Source of the DNA: an uncultured Haemophilus sp.
Lineage (GTDB): Bacteria; Pseudomonadota; Gammaproteobacteria; Enterobacterales; Pasteurellaceae
Assembly (NCBI GenBank): GCA_902481695.1
Contig: CABSXY010000001.1
Span: 1 to 38,103 of the forward strand
Direction of reading: 5' to 3'
DNA length: 38,103 bases
Part shown: one piece after another, positions 24,332-31,885 of the stretch
Layout: every line of letters starts with the position of its first letter
Numbering within the stretch: the stretch's first letter is position 1
The notes under the pieces: model-generated
The model's database searches: none
Told to the model about the DNA's origin: nothing
What the model saw: only the letters and a program-made list of their open reading frames with translations
Position numbers and translations under genes: made by a program

Positions 24332-24877
24332 ATTATCAAAACCGTAAAAAAAGCTCCGGCAGCTAACCGCCCGAATCGCATTAACGATGAAATTCGAGTA
24401 AAAGAAGTTCGTTTGATTGACCAAGATGGTGAACAAGCGGGGATTGTATCAATTCAACAAGCCTTAGATATGGCAGAACAAGCAGCGCTTGATTTGGTTG
24501 AGATCAGTCCGAATGCCGAACCACCGGTTTGTCGTATTATGAACTACGGCAAGTTCCTCTATGAAAAGAGCAAAACCGCAAAAGAACAGAAGAAAAAACA
24601 AAAAGTTGTACAAGTGAAGGAAATTAAATTCCGTCCAGGTACAGACGAAGGTGACTACCAAGTTAAATTACGTAGCTTAATCCGTTTCTTAGAAGATGGC
24701 GATAAAGCGAAAATTACTGTACGTTTCCGTGGTCGTGAAATGGCTCACCAAGATATCGGTTTAGACGTATTAGAACGTGTTAAAAATGATTTGGCTGACA
24801 TTTCAGTGGTGGAATCTGCACCAGGTAAATTAGAAGGTCGCCAAGCGGTAATGGTGTTAGCACCTAAGAAAAAATAA
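24332..24877 (+). CDS. infC: Translation initiation factor IF-3 (non-AUG start)
   Basis: IF-3 binds the 30S subunit, prevents 70S association and discriminates against non-standard start codons. The frame is open upstream of the first in-frame ATG (which lies within the protein), and AAGGA at 24322-24326 is followed by ATT ATC AAA ACC. The true start is therefore ATT (24332, giving 181 aa) or ATC (24335), not ATG. In E. coli, infC starts with AUU, which lets IF-3 repress its own translation. Conserved regions: the N-terminal domain from RPNRINDEIR, the linker-containing KFLYEKSKTAKEQKKKQK, KFRPGTDEGDYQVKLRSL, and the C-terminal end EGRQAVMVLAPKKK. It heads the infC-rpmI-rplT operon. Confidence 0.95.
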   Translation: MIKTVKKAPAANRPNRINDEIRVKEVRLIDQDGEQAGIVSIQQALDMAEQAALDLVEISPNAEPPVCRIMNYGKFLYEKSKTAKEQKKKQKVVQVKEIKFRPGTDEGDYQVKLRSLIRFLEDGDKAKITVRFRGREMAHQDIGLDVLERVKNDLADISVVESAPGKLEGRQAVMVLAPKKK

Positions 24878-24894
24878 TTTTTTATTTAGACTTG

Positions 24895-25074
24895 ATCTAG
24901 ATAATCGAATTTTCACTTCGGTGAGAATACAACTGCACATTGGGCAAACTACGCAGCCTAATTGCTTTTGGAGAAGGGCAATTCAATTTGCCATATTGGA
25001 ATAATTAGTGCCTACAAGTAATCTTCGGATTCGCCTAATTATGTGTTTAACTTAAAATGCGGAGTTTTTTAACA
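24895..25074 (+). promoter_or_regulatory. Structured infC-rpmI spacer, candidate L20 control region
   Basis: The 197-bp spacer is rich in paired segments. TTTTCAC/GTGAGAA (24910-24927) closes a TTCG tetraloop. GGCAAA (24943-24948) pairs with TTTGCC (24987-24992) around an inner AATTGC/GCAATT (24960-24983). ATAATTAG (25001-25008) pairs with CTAATTAT (25035-25042) around an AATC-TTCG-GATT hairpin (25020-25031). None ends in a T-run, so these are not terminators. In E. coli, L20 represses rpmI-rplT translation through structures in this same spacer; an equivalent role is inferred. Confidence 0.6.
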
Positions 25075-25272
25075 ATGCCTAAAATTAAAACAGTACGTGG
25101 TGCTGCTAAGCGTTTCAAAAAAACAGCTTCTGGCGGTTTCAAACGTAAACAATCTCACTTACGTCATATTTTGACTAAAAAGACAACTAAACGTAAACGT
25201 CATTTACGTCATAAATCAATGGTTGCGAAAGCAGACCAAGTTTTAGTAGTAGCTTGCTTACCATACGCATAA
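25075..25272 (+). CDS. rpmI: 50S ribosomal protein L35
   Basis: A small basic large-subunit protein of 65 aa. The start at 25075 gives the family N-terminus [20 protein letters not shown]; an in-frame ATT/ATG-like codon upstream is not needed. HLRHILTKK and RKRHLRH are typical. A weak GGAG lies 10 nt before the ATG, consistent with translation controlled by the structured spacer. It is followed by rplT in the conserved L35-L20 order. Confidence 0.98.
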
Positions 25273-25338
25273 GCCGTTATTTAAGCAAAACGTACGATTA
25301 GTTAAATTAGTTAAAAATATTACATAGGAGATTAAATA

Positions 25339-25692
25339 ATGGCTCGTGTAAAACGTGGTGTTATTGCAAGAGCACGCCATAAGAAAGTTCTTAAGGCTGC
25401 TAAAGGTTATTATGGTGCACGTTCACGCGTGTATCGCGTTGCTTTCCAAGCGGTGATCAAAGCTGGTCAATACGCATATCGTGACCGTCGTCAACGTAAA
25501 CGTCAATTCCGTCAATTATGGATTGCACGTATCAACGCTGCGGCTCGTCAAAATGGTTTATCTTACAGCAAATTCATCAACGGCTTGAAAAAAGCGTCTG
25601 TTGAAATCGACCGTAAGATCCTTGCTGATATCGCTGTATTCGACAAAGTAGCGTTCGCTGCATTAGTTGAAAAAGCAAAATCTGCACTTTAA
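25339..25692 (+). CDS. rplT: 50S ribosomal protein L20
   Basis: This 23S rRNA-binding assembly protein represses its own operon in E. coli. It has 117 aa, with the long basic N-terminal extension [19 protein letters not shown] and the signature [23 protein letters not shown] block (here [20 protein letters not shown]). The ribosome-binding site AGGAG is 9 nt before the ATG. It is the last gene of the infC operon, with a strong terminator 27 bp after the stop. Confidence 0.98.
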
Positions 25693-25719
25693 TTTTTTAA
25701 AGTTTAGATTCAAAAATTA

Positions 25720-25743
25720 GGACGCTGAAAAGCGTCCTTTTTT
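25720..25743 (+). terminator. Terminator of infC-rpmI-rplT
   Basis: GGACGCT (25720-25726) and AGCGTCC (25731-25737) form a 7-bp GC-rich stem with a GAAA loop, followed by a T-run. Confidence 0.94.
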
Positions 25744-25746
25744 ATT

Positions 25747-25796
25747 ACCTCCCAAAAAGAAAAAACCGCTACTCAAAACTTGAATAGCGGGGAGGT
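25747..25796 (-). terminator. Minus-strand hairpin downstream of dxs (terminator)
   Basis: CCGCTA (25766-25771) pairs with TAGCGG (25785-25790), extended by inner TCAA/TTGA. On the minus strand it is followed by a T-rich run. Outer arms ACCTCC (25747-25752) and GGAGGT (25791-25796) add further pairing. It works as a terminator only for minus-strand transcription and lies ~140 nt after the dxs stop, so it probably ends xseB-ispA-dxs. Between it and dxs lies AT-rich sequence with a small ACTGCA/TGCAGT hairpin (25826-25840). Confidence 0.75.
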
Positions 25797-25935
25797 CTTA
25801 ATTTATAAGAAACTTCAAAAAGATAACTGCAATATGCAGTGCACTAGCAATGTATCAGACTGTGTGTTTTTGAAATAGTTCGATATTTTTGAAAAAATTT
25901 TAAAAAATATCAAAATTAAACCAAAATGAACGAAT

Positions 25936-27789
25936 TTAGCCCTTTATAAAGGCAATAATTTGCTCTTCAATCCCTTTTTCATCTAATTTAATTTCAGCAA
26001 GCGCTTCTTGTTGTGTGCCTTGCGGAATAAAAATATCAGGTAAACCTAGTTGTAAAAGTGCGGTTGTTTTTCCATGAGAATTTAGCACTTCTGAAACCGC
26101 AGAACCTGCACCACCTTGAATCGCATTTTCTTCCAATGTCACAATGACGTCATGGGTATTCGCCACTTCTAGAATACGAGCCTCATCAATTGGTTTCACA
26201 AAGCGCATATCGACAACAGTTGCATTGAGTTTTTCTGCCACAGATAAAGCGGCAGGTAAGAGTGTGCCAAAATTCAGAATCGCGATTTTTTCACCTTGAC
26301 GAACCATTTTTGAACGACCAATTTCTAATTCAGCAAGTGGGGTTAATTCTACGCCGATTGCATTTCCACGTGGATAACGTACCGCAGCAGGTTTACCACA
26401 TTTATAACCCGTGTAAAGCATTTGGCGACATTCGTTTTCATCACTTGGTGTCATGATGATCATGTTCGGAATGCAGCGCATAAAACTTAAATCAAACGCA
26501 CCTTGGTGAGTTTGACCATCAGCACCTACAATACCAGCTCGGTCAATGGCAAAAAGAACTGGTAAGTTTTGAATGGCGACATCGTGAATAAGTTGATCAT
26601 AAGCACGTTGTAAGAAGGTCGAGTAAATTGCCACAACAGGTTTATAACCACCAATTGCAAGGCCTGCTGCAAAGGTAACAGCATGTTGTTCGGCGATGGC
26701 CACATCAAAATATTGTTGCGGGAATCGCTCTGAAAATTCTACCATACCAGAACCTTCACGCATTGCAGGAGTGATGCCCACTAATTTATCGTCTTGTTCT
26801 GCCATTTCACATAACCAATCACCAAAGATTTTTGAATAGGTTGGTTTGGCATTTGATTTAGGCAGTTGTCCACTAATTGGATCAAATTTTGGCACACCAT
26901 GGAAACCAATAGGGTCTTTTTCTGCGGGCTCGTAACCTTTCCCTTTTTTGGTTTTGATGTGTAAGAATTGGGGCCCTTTGAGATCGCGCATATTGCTTAA
27001 AGTAGCAATTAATTCATCAATATTATGCCCGTCAATTGGTCCAATATAGTTAAAACCGAGCTCTTCAAAAAGCGTACTTTCTGGAGAGAACATCACACCT
27101 TTCATGTGCTCTTCGGTTTTCTTCATAAAGTTTTTAACAGTTGGCACTTTATCTAAAATTTTCTTACTGCCGTCACGAACAGTTGAATATAATGAACCAG
27201 AGAAAATACGGGCAAGGTGATTATTTAATGCGCCGACATTTTCAGAAATAGACATTTCATTGTCATTTAAAATGACCAACATATCAGTATGCAAAGAACC
27301 TGCATGGTTTAAGGCTTCAAATGCCATCCCCGCAGTGATTGCACCATCACCAATTACACAAACGGTTTTACGGCCTGCATTTTCACGTTCTGCCGCAACA
27401 GCAATACCCAGTCCTGCACTGATTGAAGTAGAAGAGTGGCCAACACTTAATACATCAAACTCACTTTCTTCACGCCAAGGGAAAGGATGAATTCCGCCTT
27501 TTTGGCGAATGGTGGACATTTGATCACGACGCCCCGTCAAAATTTTGTGTGGATATGCTTGATGGCCCACATCCCAAATTAATTGATCAAAAGGGGTTTT
27601 AAAAATGTAGTGTAGCGCAACAGTCAATTCAACGGTACCAAGACCAGATGCCAAATGACCACTGCTTTGACTAACGGATTCCAACAGATAACTCCGTAAT
27701 TCCTGACAAAGTTGCGGAAGCTGATCTTTATTCAACAGACGCAAATCTTCCGGCGAATTAATTAAGGATAAAAGAGGATAGTTGTTCAT
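25936..27789 (-). CDS. dxs: 1-Deoxy-D-xylulose-5-phosphate synthase
   Basis: This thiamine-diphosphate enzyme condenses pyruvate and glyceraldehyde-3-phosphate, the first step of the MEP isoprenoid pathway and a source for thiamine and pyridoxal. The ATG at 27789 is chosen because TAGGACT precedes it and the protein then begins MNNYPLL, close to orthologues; 617 aa results. Motifs: GHQAYPHKILTGRR, ThDP-binding VCVIGDGAITAGMAFEALNH with its Asn partner NDNEMSIS, catalytic Glu in AIAEQHAVTFAAGLA, and GIVGADGQTHQGAFDLS. It is the last gene of xseB-ispA-dxs. Confidence 0.97.
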   Translation of the reverse strand: MNNYPLLSLINSPEDLRLLNKDQLPQLCQELRSYLLESVSQSSGHLASGLGTVELTVALHYIFKTPFDQLIWDVGHQAYPHKILTGRRDQMSTIRQKGGIHPFPWREESEFDVLSVGHSSTSISAGLGIAVAAERENAGRKTVCVIGDGAITAGMAFEALNHAGSLHTDMLVILNDNEMSISENVGALNNHLARIFSGSLYSTVRDGSKKILDKVPTVKNFMKKTEEHMKGVMFSPESTLFEELGFNYIGPIDGHNIDELIATLSNMRDLKGPQFLHIKTKKGKGYEPAEKDPIGFHGVPKFDPISGQLPKSNAKPTYSKIFGDWLCEMAEQDDKLVGITPAMREGSGMVEFSERFPQQYFDVAIAEQHAVTFAAGLAIGGYKPVVAIYSTFLQRAYDQLIHDVAIQNLPVLFAIDRAGIVGADGQTHQGAFDLSFMRCIPNMIIMTPSDENECRQMLYTGYKCGKPAAVRYPRGNAIGVELTPLAELEIGRSKMVRQGEKIAILNFGTLLPAALSVAEKLNATVVDMRFVKPIDEARILEVANTHDVIVTLEENAIQGGAGSAVSEVLNSHGKTTALLQLGLPDIFIPQGTQQEALAEIKLDEKGIEEQIIAFIKG

Positions 27790-27858
27790 ATATTCGTTAG
27801 TCCTAAAATGTGAAAAAAGTGACCGCACTTTGAGAAATAAAAATAAGTGCTGTCACCA

Positions 27859-28752
27859 TTAACTTTTACGATTGACAATAAATTCAGCTAATGCACGCAA
27901 TGCAGTGGTATCAAAAGGTAAATTGTCTAATTCATGTAAGGCTGTTTGATAGAGTTCTTGTGCTTTTTGTTTCGCGCCCTCTAATCCTAACAGTTTTGGA
28001 TAAGTGCTTTTATCTAAGCCTAAATCAGATCCCACCGGTTTACCGATTTCCGCACTGTCTCCTTCAATATCTAAAATGTCATCTTGTACTTGGAAAGCTA
28101 AACCAATAGCTTGTGAATAACGTTCTAGTTGTTGCTCTAATTCTTTGTTTTTAAAGTGAGGCGAACAGATAAAACCCAGTTTTAATGCGGCCGTTAGCAA
28201 AGCACCAGTTTTATTGCGATGAATAAGCTCTAATTCGGCTAAATTAACTTGTTTGTGCTCTGAAATTAAATCTAAACTTTGCCCTAAACACATGCCTTGT
28301 ACGCCAGATGCTCGAGCCAATACTTTCACTAATTGCAATTTTTGTTCAGCGGAAAGAGAAGGGGCTTCAGTCAGAATTTCAAAGGCAAAAGCTTGTAATG
28401 CATCGCCAGCTAAAATAGCCGTAGCTTCATCAAAAGCGATATGACAAGTTGGTTGACCTCGACGAAGTTCATCATTGTCCATTGCAGGTAAATCATCATG
28501 GATTAAAGAATAAGCATGAATAGCTTCAATGGCTGCGGCCGCATAATTTAAAGCAGTCGTTTCTGCACCCAGCATTTTTCCCGTTGCATAGACAAGGAAA
28601 GGGCGAACGCGTTTGCCGCCTAGTAATAAGCCATATTTCATGGCATCACGCAAAGGGGCATTATAAGAGTCAATTTCTTCAAATTGATTAGCTAAAAACT
28701 GATTAATACGATCTTGAACTTGTTTGAGTTCAGTGCCGAATTGATAACTCAT
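27859..28752 (-). CDS. ispA: (2E,6E)-Farnesyl diphosphate synthase
   Basis: This prenyltransferase adds isopentenyl diphosphate to dimethylallyl and geranyl diphosphate to make farnesyl diphosphate, feeding undecaprenyl and quinone synthesis. It has 297 aa. The first aspartate-rich motif DDLPAMDND (86-94) has the bacterial (type II) two-residue insert; the second, DDILD within FQVQDDILDIEGD, is near residue 225. GGKRVRP (46-52) binds diphosphate. It lies 3 bp after xseB and 69 bp before dxs, with an uptake word in that gap (27822-27830). Confidence 0.97.
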   Translation of the reverse strand: MSYQFGTELKQVQDRINQFLANQFEEIDSYNAPLRDAMKYGLLLGGKRVRPFLVYATGKMLGAETTALNYAAAAIEAIHAYSLIHDDLPAMDNDELRRGQPTCHIAFDEATAILAGDALQAFAFEILTEAPSLSAEQKLQLVKVLARASGVQGMCLGQSLDLISEHKQVNLAELELIHRNKTGALLTAALKLGFICSPHFKNKELEQQLERYSQAIGLAFQVQDDILDIEGDSAEIGKPVGSDLGLDKSTYPKLLGLEGAKQKAQELYQTALHELDNLPFDTTALRALAEFIVNRKS

Positions 28753-28755
28753 GGA

Positions 28756-28998
28756 TTACTCGTCCCCTTGATAATCACTTAATGGGGCGGTTTCGCTTTT
28801 TTGTAACAAAATTTGAATACGTTGTTCTGCTTGTTGTAAGCGTTCTTGACCAAGTTGAGCCAATTTAATGCCATTTTCAAATTCTTTCAGCGCATCTTCT
28901 AATGGTAATTCACCGCTTTCAAGTTTTGTCACAATGGTTTCTAATTGTGCAAGTGTTGTTTCAAAATCAGGTTCAGCATTTGCTGGTTTACGCGCCAT
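28756..28998 (-). CDS. xseB: Exodeoxyribonuclease VII small subunit
   Basis: The small subunit of exonuclease VII is 80 aa and mostly helical. It partners XseA to degrade single-stranded DNA. The family core FETTLAQLETIVTKLESGEL (17-36) followed by PLEDALKEFENGIKL is clear. The ribosome-binding site AAGGATA lies just before the ATG. It is the first gene of the xseB-ispA-dxs operon, the standard order in gamma-proteobacteria, and has a good promoter upstream. Confidence 0.96.
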   Translation of the reverse strand: MARKPANAEPDFETTLAQLETIVTKLESGELPLEDALKEFENGIKLAQLGQERLQQAEQRIQILLQKSETAPLSDYQGDE

Positions 28999-29029
28999 TA
29001 AATTATCCTTTTCAGATGAATAAATTGCT

Positions 29030-29139
29030 CCGTATTGTACTTGATTTTTATAGGGATGTTAAAAACTTATTTCAAAGTGCGGTCAGTTTTTCGTGAGAAT
29101 TTGCACTTTGTGGGATCTGGAATTTAGCGTACAATACGG
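29030..29139. promoter_or_regulatory. Divergent xseB / thiI promoter region with 11-bp inverted repeat
   Basis: The xseB promoter on the minus strand is -35 TTAACA (29057-29062), 17 bp, -10 TACAAT (29034-29039), each 5/6. On the plus strand a TACAAT -10 for thiI lies at 29130-29135, with a weak -35. Both -10 boxes sit in the same 11-base word: CCGTATTGTAC (29030-29040) is the exact inverse of GTACAATACGG (29129-29139). An uptake word (29075-29083) lies between. Confidence 0.7.
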
Positions 29140-29165
29140 CCATTTTTTATTATTCACTGATTATT

Positions 29166-30617
29166 ATGAAATTTATCGTTAAACTTTTTCCTGAAATTAT
29201 GATTAAAAGCGAAACTGTGCGTAAGCGTTTCGCAAAAATTTTGACCTCTAATATCCGCAATATTTTACAGAAATATGATGAAGAAACGGCGGTTGTTCGT
29301 CATTGGGATTACATCGAAGTGCGCTCAAAAAATGAAGCCAATCGTGAAGAGTTGATTGCGCTTTTACAACGTATTCCGGGGATTCATCATTTTTTAGAAG
29401 TGGAAGAAAAGCCGTTTACTGATTTACATCATATCTTTGAATTGACCTTAGCGGATGTCGCTGCTCAACTAGAAAACAAAACCTTTTGTGTACGTGTAAA
29501 ACGTAAAGGTAAGCATGATTTCAGCTCCATTGAAGCAGAACGTTATATCGGTGGTGGTTTAAATCAGCATATTGAAAGTGCAAAAGTACGCTTAAAAAAT
29601 CCTGATGTGACGGTGCGTATTGATATTGAAGATGACAAAATGATGCTGGTGAGAGCTCGCCATGTTGGATTAGGCGGTTATCCAATTGGTACGCAAGAAG
29701 ATGTGCTTTCATTGATTTCAGGTGGCTTTGACTCAGGCGTATCCAGTTATATGCTTATTCGTCGAGGTTCTCGTGTGCATTATTGTTTCTTCAATTTAGG
29801 TGGTGCAGCCCATGAAATTGGCGTGAAACAAATGGCTTACCATATTTGGAACCGTTATAGCTCATCCCATAAAGTCCGCTTTATTGCCATTCCTTTTGAA
29901 GGCGTAGTGGGCGAGATTTTAGAGAAAGTCGATAACGGTCAAATGGGCGTCGTGTTAAAACGAATGATGGTACGTGCTTCAAGTAAAGTTGCACAACGTT
30001 TTGATATTCAAGCTATCGTTACCGGTGAGGCACTCGGGCAAGTTTCGAGCCAAACGTTAACCAATTTACGCTTAATTGATGAAGCTGCAGATGCGTTAGT
30101 ATTACGTCCACTTATTACCCATGATAAAGAGCAAATTATCGCGATGGCGAAAGAGATCGGTACCGATGATATTGCCAAATCAATGCCGGAATTCTGTGGG
30201 GTGATTTCTAAAAATCCAACGATTAAAGCGGTACGTAAAAAAATTCTTGAAGAAGAAAATCACTTTGATTTTGGCGTGTTGGAAAGTGCGGTTGAAAATG
30301 CACAATATTTAGATATTCGTCAAATTGCAGAAGAAACTGAGAAAGAAGTGGTGGAAGTAGATACCATTTCAGTGCTTGGTGAAAACGATATTATTTTAGA
30401 TATTCGTAGCCCTGAAGAGACAGATGAAAATCCATTTGAATCAGATGAGCATCAAGTGATGCAGTTGCCGTTTTATAAATTATCTTCACAATTCGGCTCA
30501 TTAGATCAAAGTAAAAACTATGTGCTTTATTGTGAGCGAGGCGTGATGAGTAAACTGCAAGCGCTTTATTTAAAAGAAAATGGTTTTGCAAATGTGAGAG
30601 TTTTCGGGAAAAAATAA
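29166..30617 (+). CDS. thiI: tRNA 4-thiouridine synthase ThiI with rhodanese domain
   Basis: ThiI adenylates U8 of tRNA and inserts sulfur to make 4-thiouridine; in enteric bacteria it also donates sulfur for the thiamine thiazole. It has 483 aa. Domains: N-terminal ferredoxin-like region, THUMP domain (about 60-165), PP-loop ATP pyrophosphatase with SGGFDS (185-190), and a C-terminal rhodanese domain. The persulfide Cys456 (LYCERGVMS) and resolving Cys344 (PEFCGV) are both present at the E. coli positions. It is divergent from xseB-ispA-dxs, fitting since Dxs also supplies a thiazole precursor. The predicted 5' UTR is about 24 nt. Confidence 0.97.
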   Translation: MKFIVKLFPEIMIKSETVRKRFAKILTSNIRNILQKYDEETAVVRHWDYIEVRSKNEANREELIALLQRIPGIHHFLEVEEKPFTDLHHIFELTLADVAAQLENKTFCVRVKRKGKHDFSSIEAERYIGGGLNQHIESAKVRLKNPDVTVRIDIEDDKMMLVRARHVGLGGYPIGTQEDVLSLISGGFDSGVSSYMLIRRGSRVHYCFFNLGGAAHEIGVKQMAYHIWNRYSSSHKVRFIAIPFEGVVGEILEKVDNGQMGVVLKRMMVRASSKVAQRFDIQAIVTGEALGQVSSQTLTNLRLIDEAADALVLRPLITHDKEQIIAMAKEIGTDDIAKSMPEFCGVISKNPTIKAVRKKILEEENHFDFGVLESAVENAQYLDIRQIAEETEKEVVEVDTISVLGENDIILDIRSPEETDENPFESDEHQVMQLPFYKLSSQFGSLDQSKNYVLYCERGVMSKLQALYLKENGFANVRVFGKK

Positions 30618-30628
30618 GCTAAAAAATG

Positions 30629-30655
30629 ACCGCACTTTTAACGTGCGGTTTTTTT
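30629..30655. terminator. Bidirectional terminator between thiI and yvcK-like gene
   Basis: ACCGCAC (30629-30635) and GTGCGGT (30643-30649) form a stem with T-rich flank on one side and A-rich flank on the other. It contains one exact uptake word and one degenerate copy in inverted order, between convergent genes. Confidence 0.85.
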
Positions 30656-31598
30656 ATTCGTAATCTAATTCACCAATTAATTCATCAATAGCTTTGGCAA
30701 GTAACGTGCGGTCATGACGATAGCTGATATCATCTGCATTCAAGCGTTTAGCCAAGATTTTTACGGAAGAAATGGCAGACAAATCGACCGCACTTTGTTC
30801 ACGATAAGGGGTTATAGCACCATCAATAACGGATTCGCCGACGATTTCATTAATTTTCTGAATACGATCAGCCAGTGAAAGTTGAGAGGCAGCGCCAATT
30901 TCTACCCCTAAATTATCAATAAAAATCACTTTCGCTTTGCTATCACGCAGGGCAGTAGCTAATTCAGGTAGCAATAGCGGGGGCATAATACTCGTCATGA
31001 AACTTCCTGGCCCAAGTAAAATGACTTCCGCTTGCTCCAATGCTTGAATGGCTTCTTGTGCGGCTTTAACCATAGGCACTAAGAAAAGTGATTGGGGTAA
31101 TTCTGTTAAATTATCAATGCTCACTTCACCTACAATACTGGAGCCTGAACCTAAACTCGCGGCAAGATGAACAGGTTCTTCTGACATAGGAATAATGTGA
31201 GATTTTACTTTGAGTAATTCACGAATCAAGTTAATGGCTTCAATAGGGCGAATATGCATATCTTCTAAAGCTTTAAGCATTAAATTGCCTAAATTATGCC
31301 CAGAAAGCTCACCTTCGCCAGTAAAGCGGTACTCAAATAATGCAGAGGCCGTGCTCGGTTCAATAATGATTTGATTTAAGCAATTACGCAGATCTCCCCA
31401 TGCAATACCGCCTTGTTCTTGACGAATGCGACCCGTTGAACCGCCGTTATCTGTGGTGGTGACAATACCGGTTAAACGCTCTTTCATAAAACTAAGCGCC
31501 GATAATACACGCCCTAATCCATGACCACCACCAATGGCAACAATATGTTTGATTTCGTCTAAATGTTCATGACGGCTGTGACGAGATAAATCAGACAT
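30654..31598 (-). CDS. yvcK: YvcK/CofD-family protein (putative gluconeogenesis factor)
   Basis: The 314-residue protein belongs to the YvcK/YbhK branch of the CofD-like family. The N-terminal VAIGGGHGLGRVLSAL (21-36) is the nucleotide-sugar-binding loop, followed by TTDNGGSTGRIR and the GDLRNCLNQ block. Near the middle, LGPGSFMTSIMPPLL is another family signature. B. subtilis YvcK binds UDP-GlcNAc and affects cell-wall growth on gluconeogenic carbon; E. coli YbhK is uncharacterised. There is no clear operon partner. The gene is divergent from moaA. Assignment to the family is firm; function is not. Confidence 0.9.
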   Translation of the reverse strand: MSDLSRHSRHEHLDEIKHIVAIGGGHGLGRVLSALSFMKERLTGIVTTTDNGGSTGRIRQEQGGIAWGDLRNCLNQIIIEPSTASALFEYRFTGEGELSGHNLGNLMLKALEDMHIRPIEAINLIRELLKVKSHIIPMSEEPVHLAASLGSGSSIVGEVSIDNLTELPQSLFLVPMVKAAQEAIQALEQAEVILLGPGSFMTSIMPPLLLPELATALRDSKAKVIFIDNLGVEIGAASQLSLADRIQKINEIVGESVIDGAITPYREQSAVDLSAISSVKILAKRLNADDISYRHDRTLLAKAIDELIGELDYE

Positions 31599-31639
31599 TT
31601 TTCTTCCTTTTTTACCTATAAATTATTATAAAAAATAAT

Positions 31640-31661
31640 GTTATATATTTTCCTATATAAG
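31640..31661. promoter_or_regulatory. ModE-like palindrome upstream of moaA
   Basis: TTATATA (31641-31647), six bases, then TATATAA (31654-31660) form a perfect 7-bp inverted repeat, extended to GTTATATA/TATATAAG. This resembles the TATATA-N6-TATATA-type boxes bound by the molybdate sensor ModE. It is centred about 60 bp upstream of the candidate moaA -35, a position compatible with activation of moa genes as in E. coli. It is also close to the yvcK-like gene start. AT-rich sequence makes chance palindromes common. Confidence 0.45.
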
Positions 31662-31709
31662 TTAATTCTGTTATTTTTATCAATATAGTCGGGTTATTCT
31701 ACCAAATTA

Positions 31710-31739
31710 TTGCTATTAACCGCTTGCTTTTATTACAAT
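31710..31739 (+). promoter_or_regulatory. Candidate moaA promoter
   Basis: -35 TTGCTA (31710-31715; 4/6) and -10 TACAAT (31734-31739; 5/6) are separated by 18 bp. Transcription would begin near 31746, just ahead of the Moco RNA motif. Confidence 0.5.
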
Positions 31740-31762
31740 ATCAGCACAATTTATTTTTAACG

Positions 31763-31868
31763 CATAACTCCGAGCTTGTTTAGCCTAAGTTTCACAGGAA
31801 ATACGGCGACAAGCCAATAACGCGGTACGTTATTCAGGGATACGCTGGAAACGGTTTATCCTCTCCAT
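31763..31868 (+). ncRNA. Moco RNA motif (putative molybdenum-cofactor riboswitch)
   Basis: The leader contains the conserved stretch CTCCGAGC followed by TTTCACAGGAAA, TACGGCGACAAGCC, a perfect hairpin AATAACG/CGTTATT (31816-31834) and GGATA...TATCC ahead of the ribosome-binding site AGAAAGGTG. This matches my recollection of the Moco RNA class upstream of E. coli moaA, thought to sense molybdenum cofactor and repress translation. Boundaries are approximate. Confidence 0.82.
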
Positions 31869-31885
31869 ATTTAGAAAGGTGTAAA

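Noticed and set aside
31590..31660. Sigma-70 promoter for the yvcK-like gene
   Set aside because: Several TATAAT-like words occur but the stretch is so AT-rich that none can be chosen; only the palindrome is reported.
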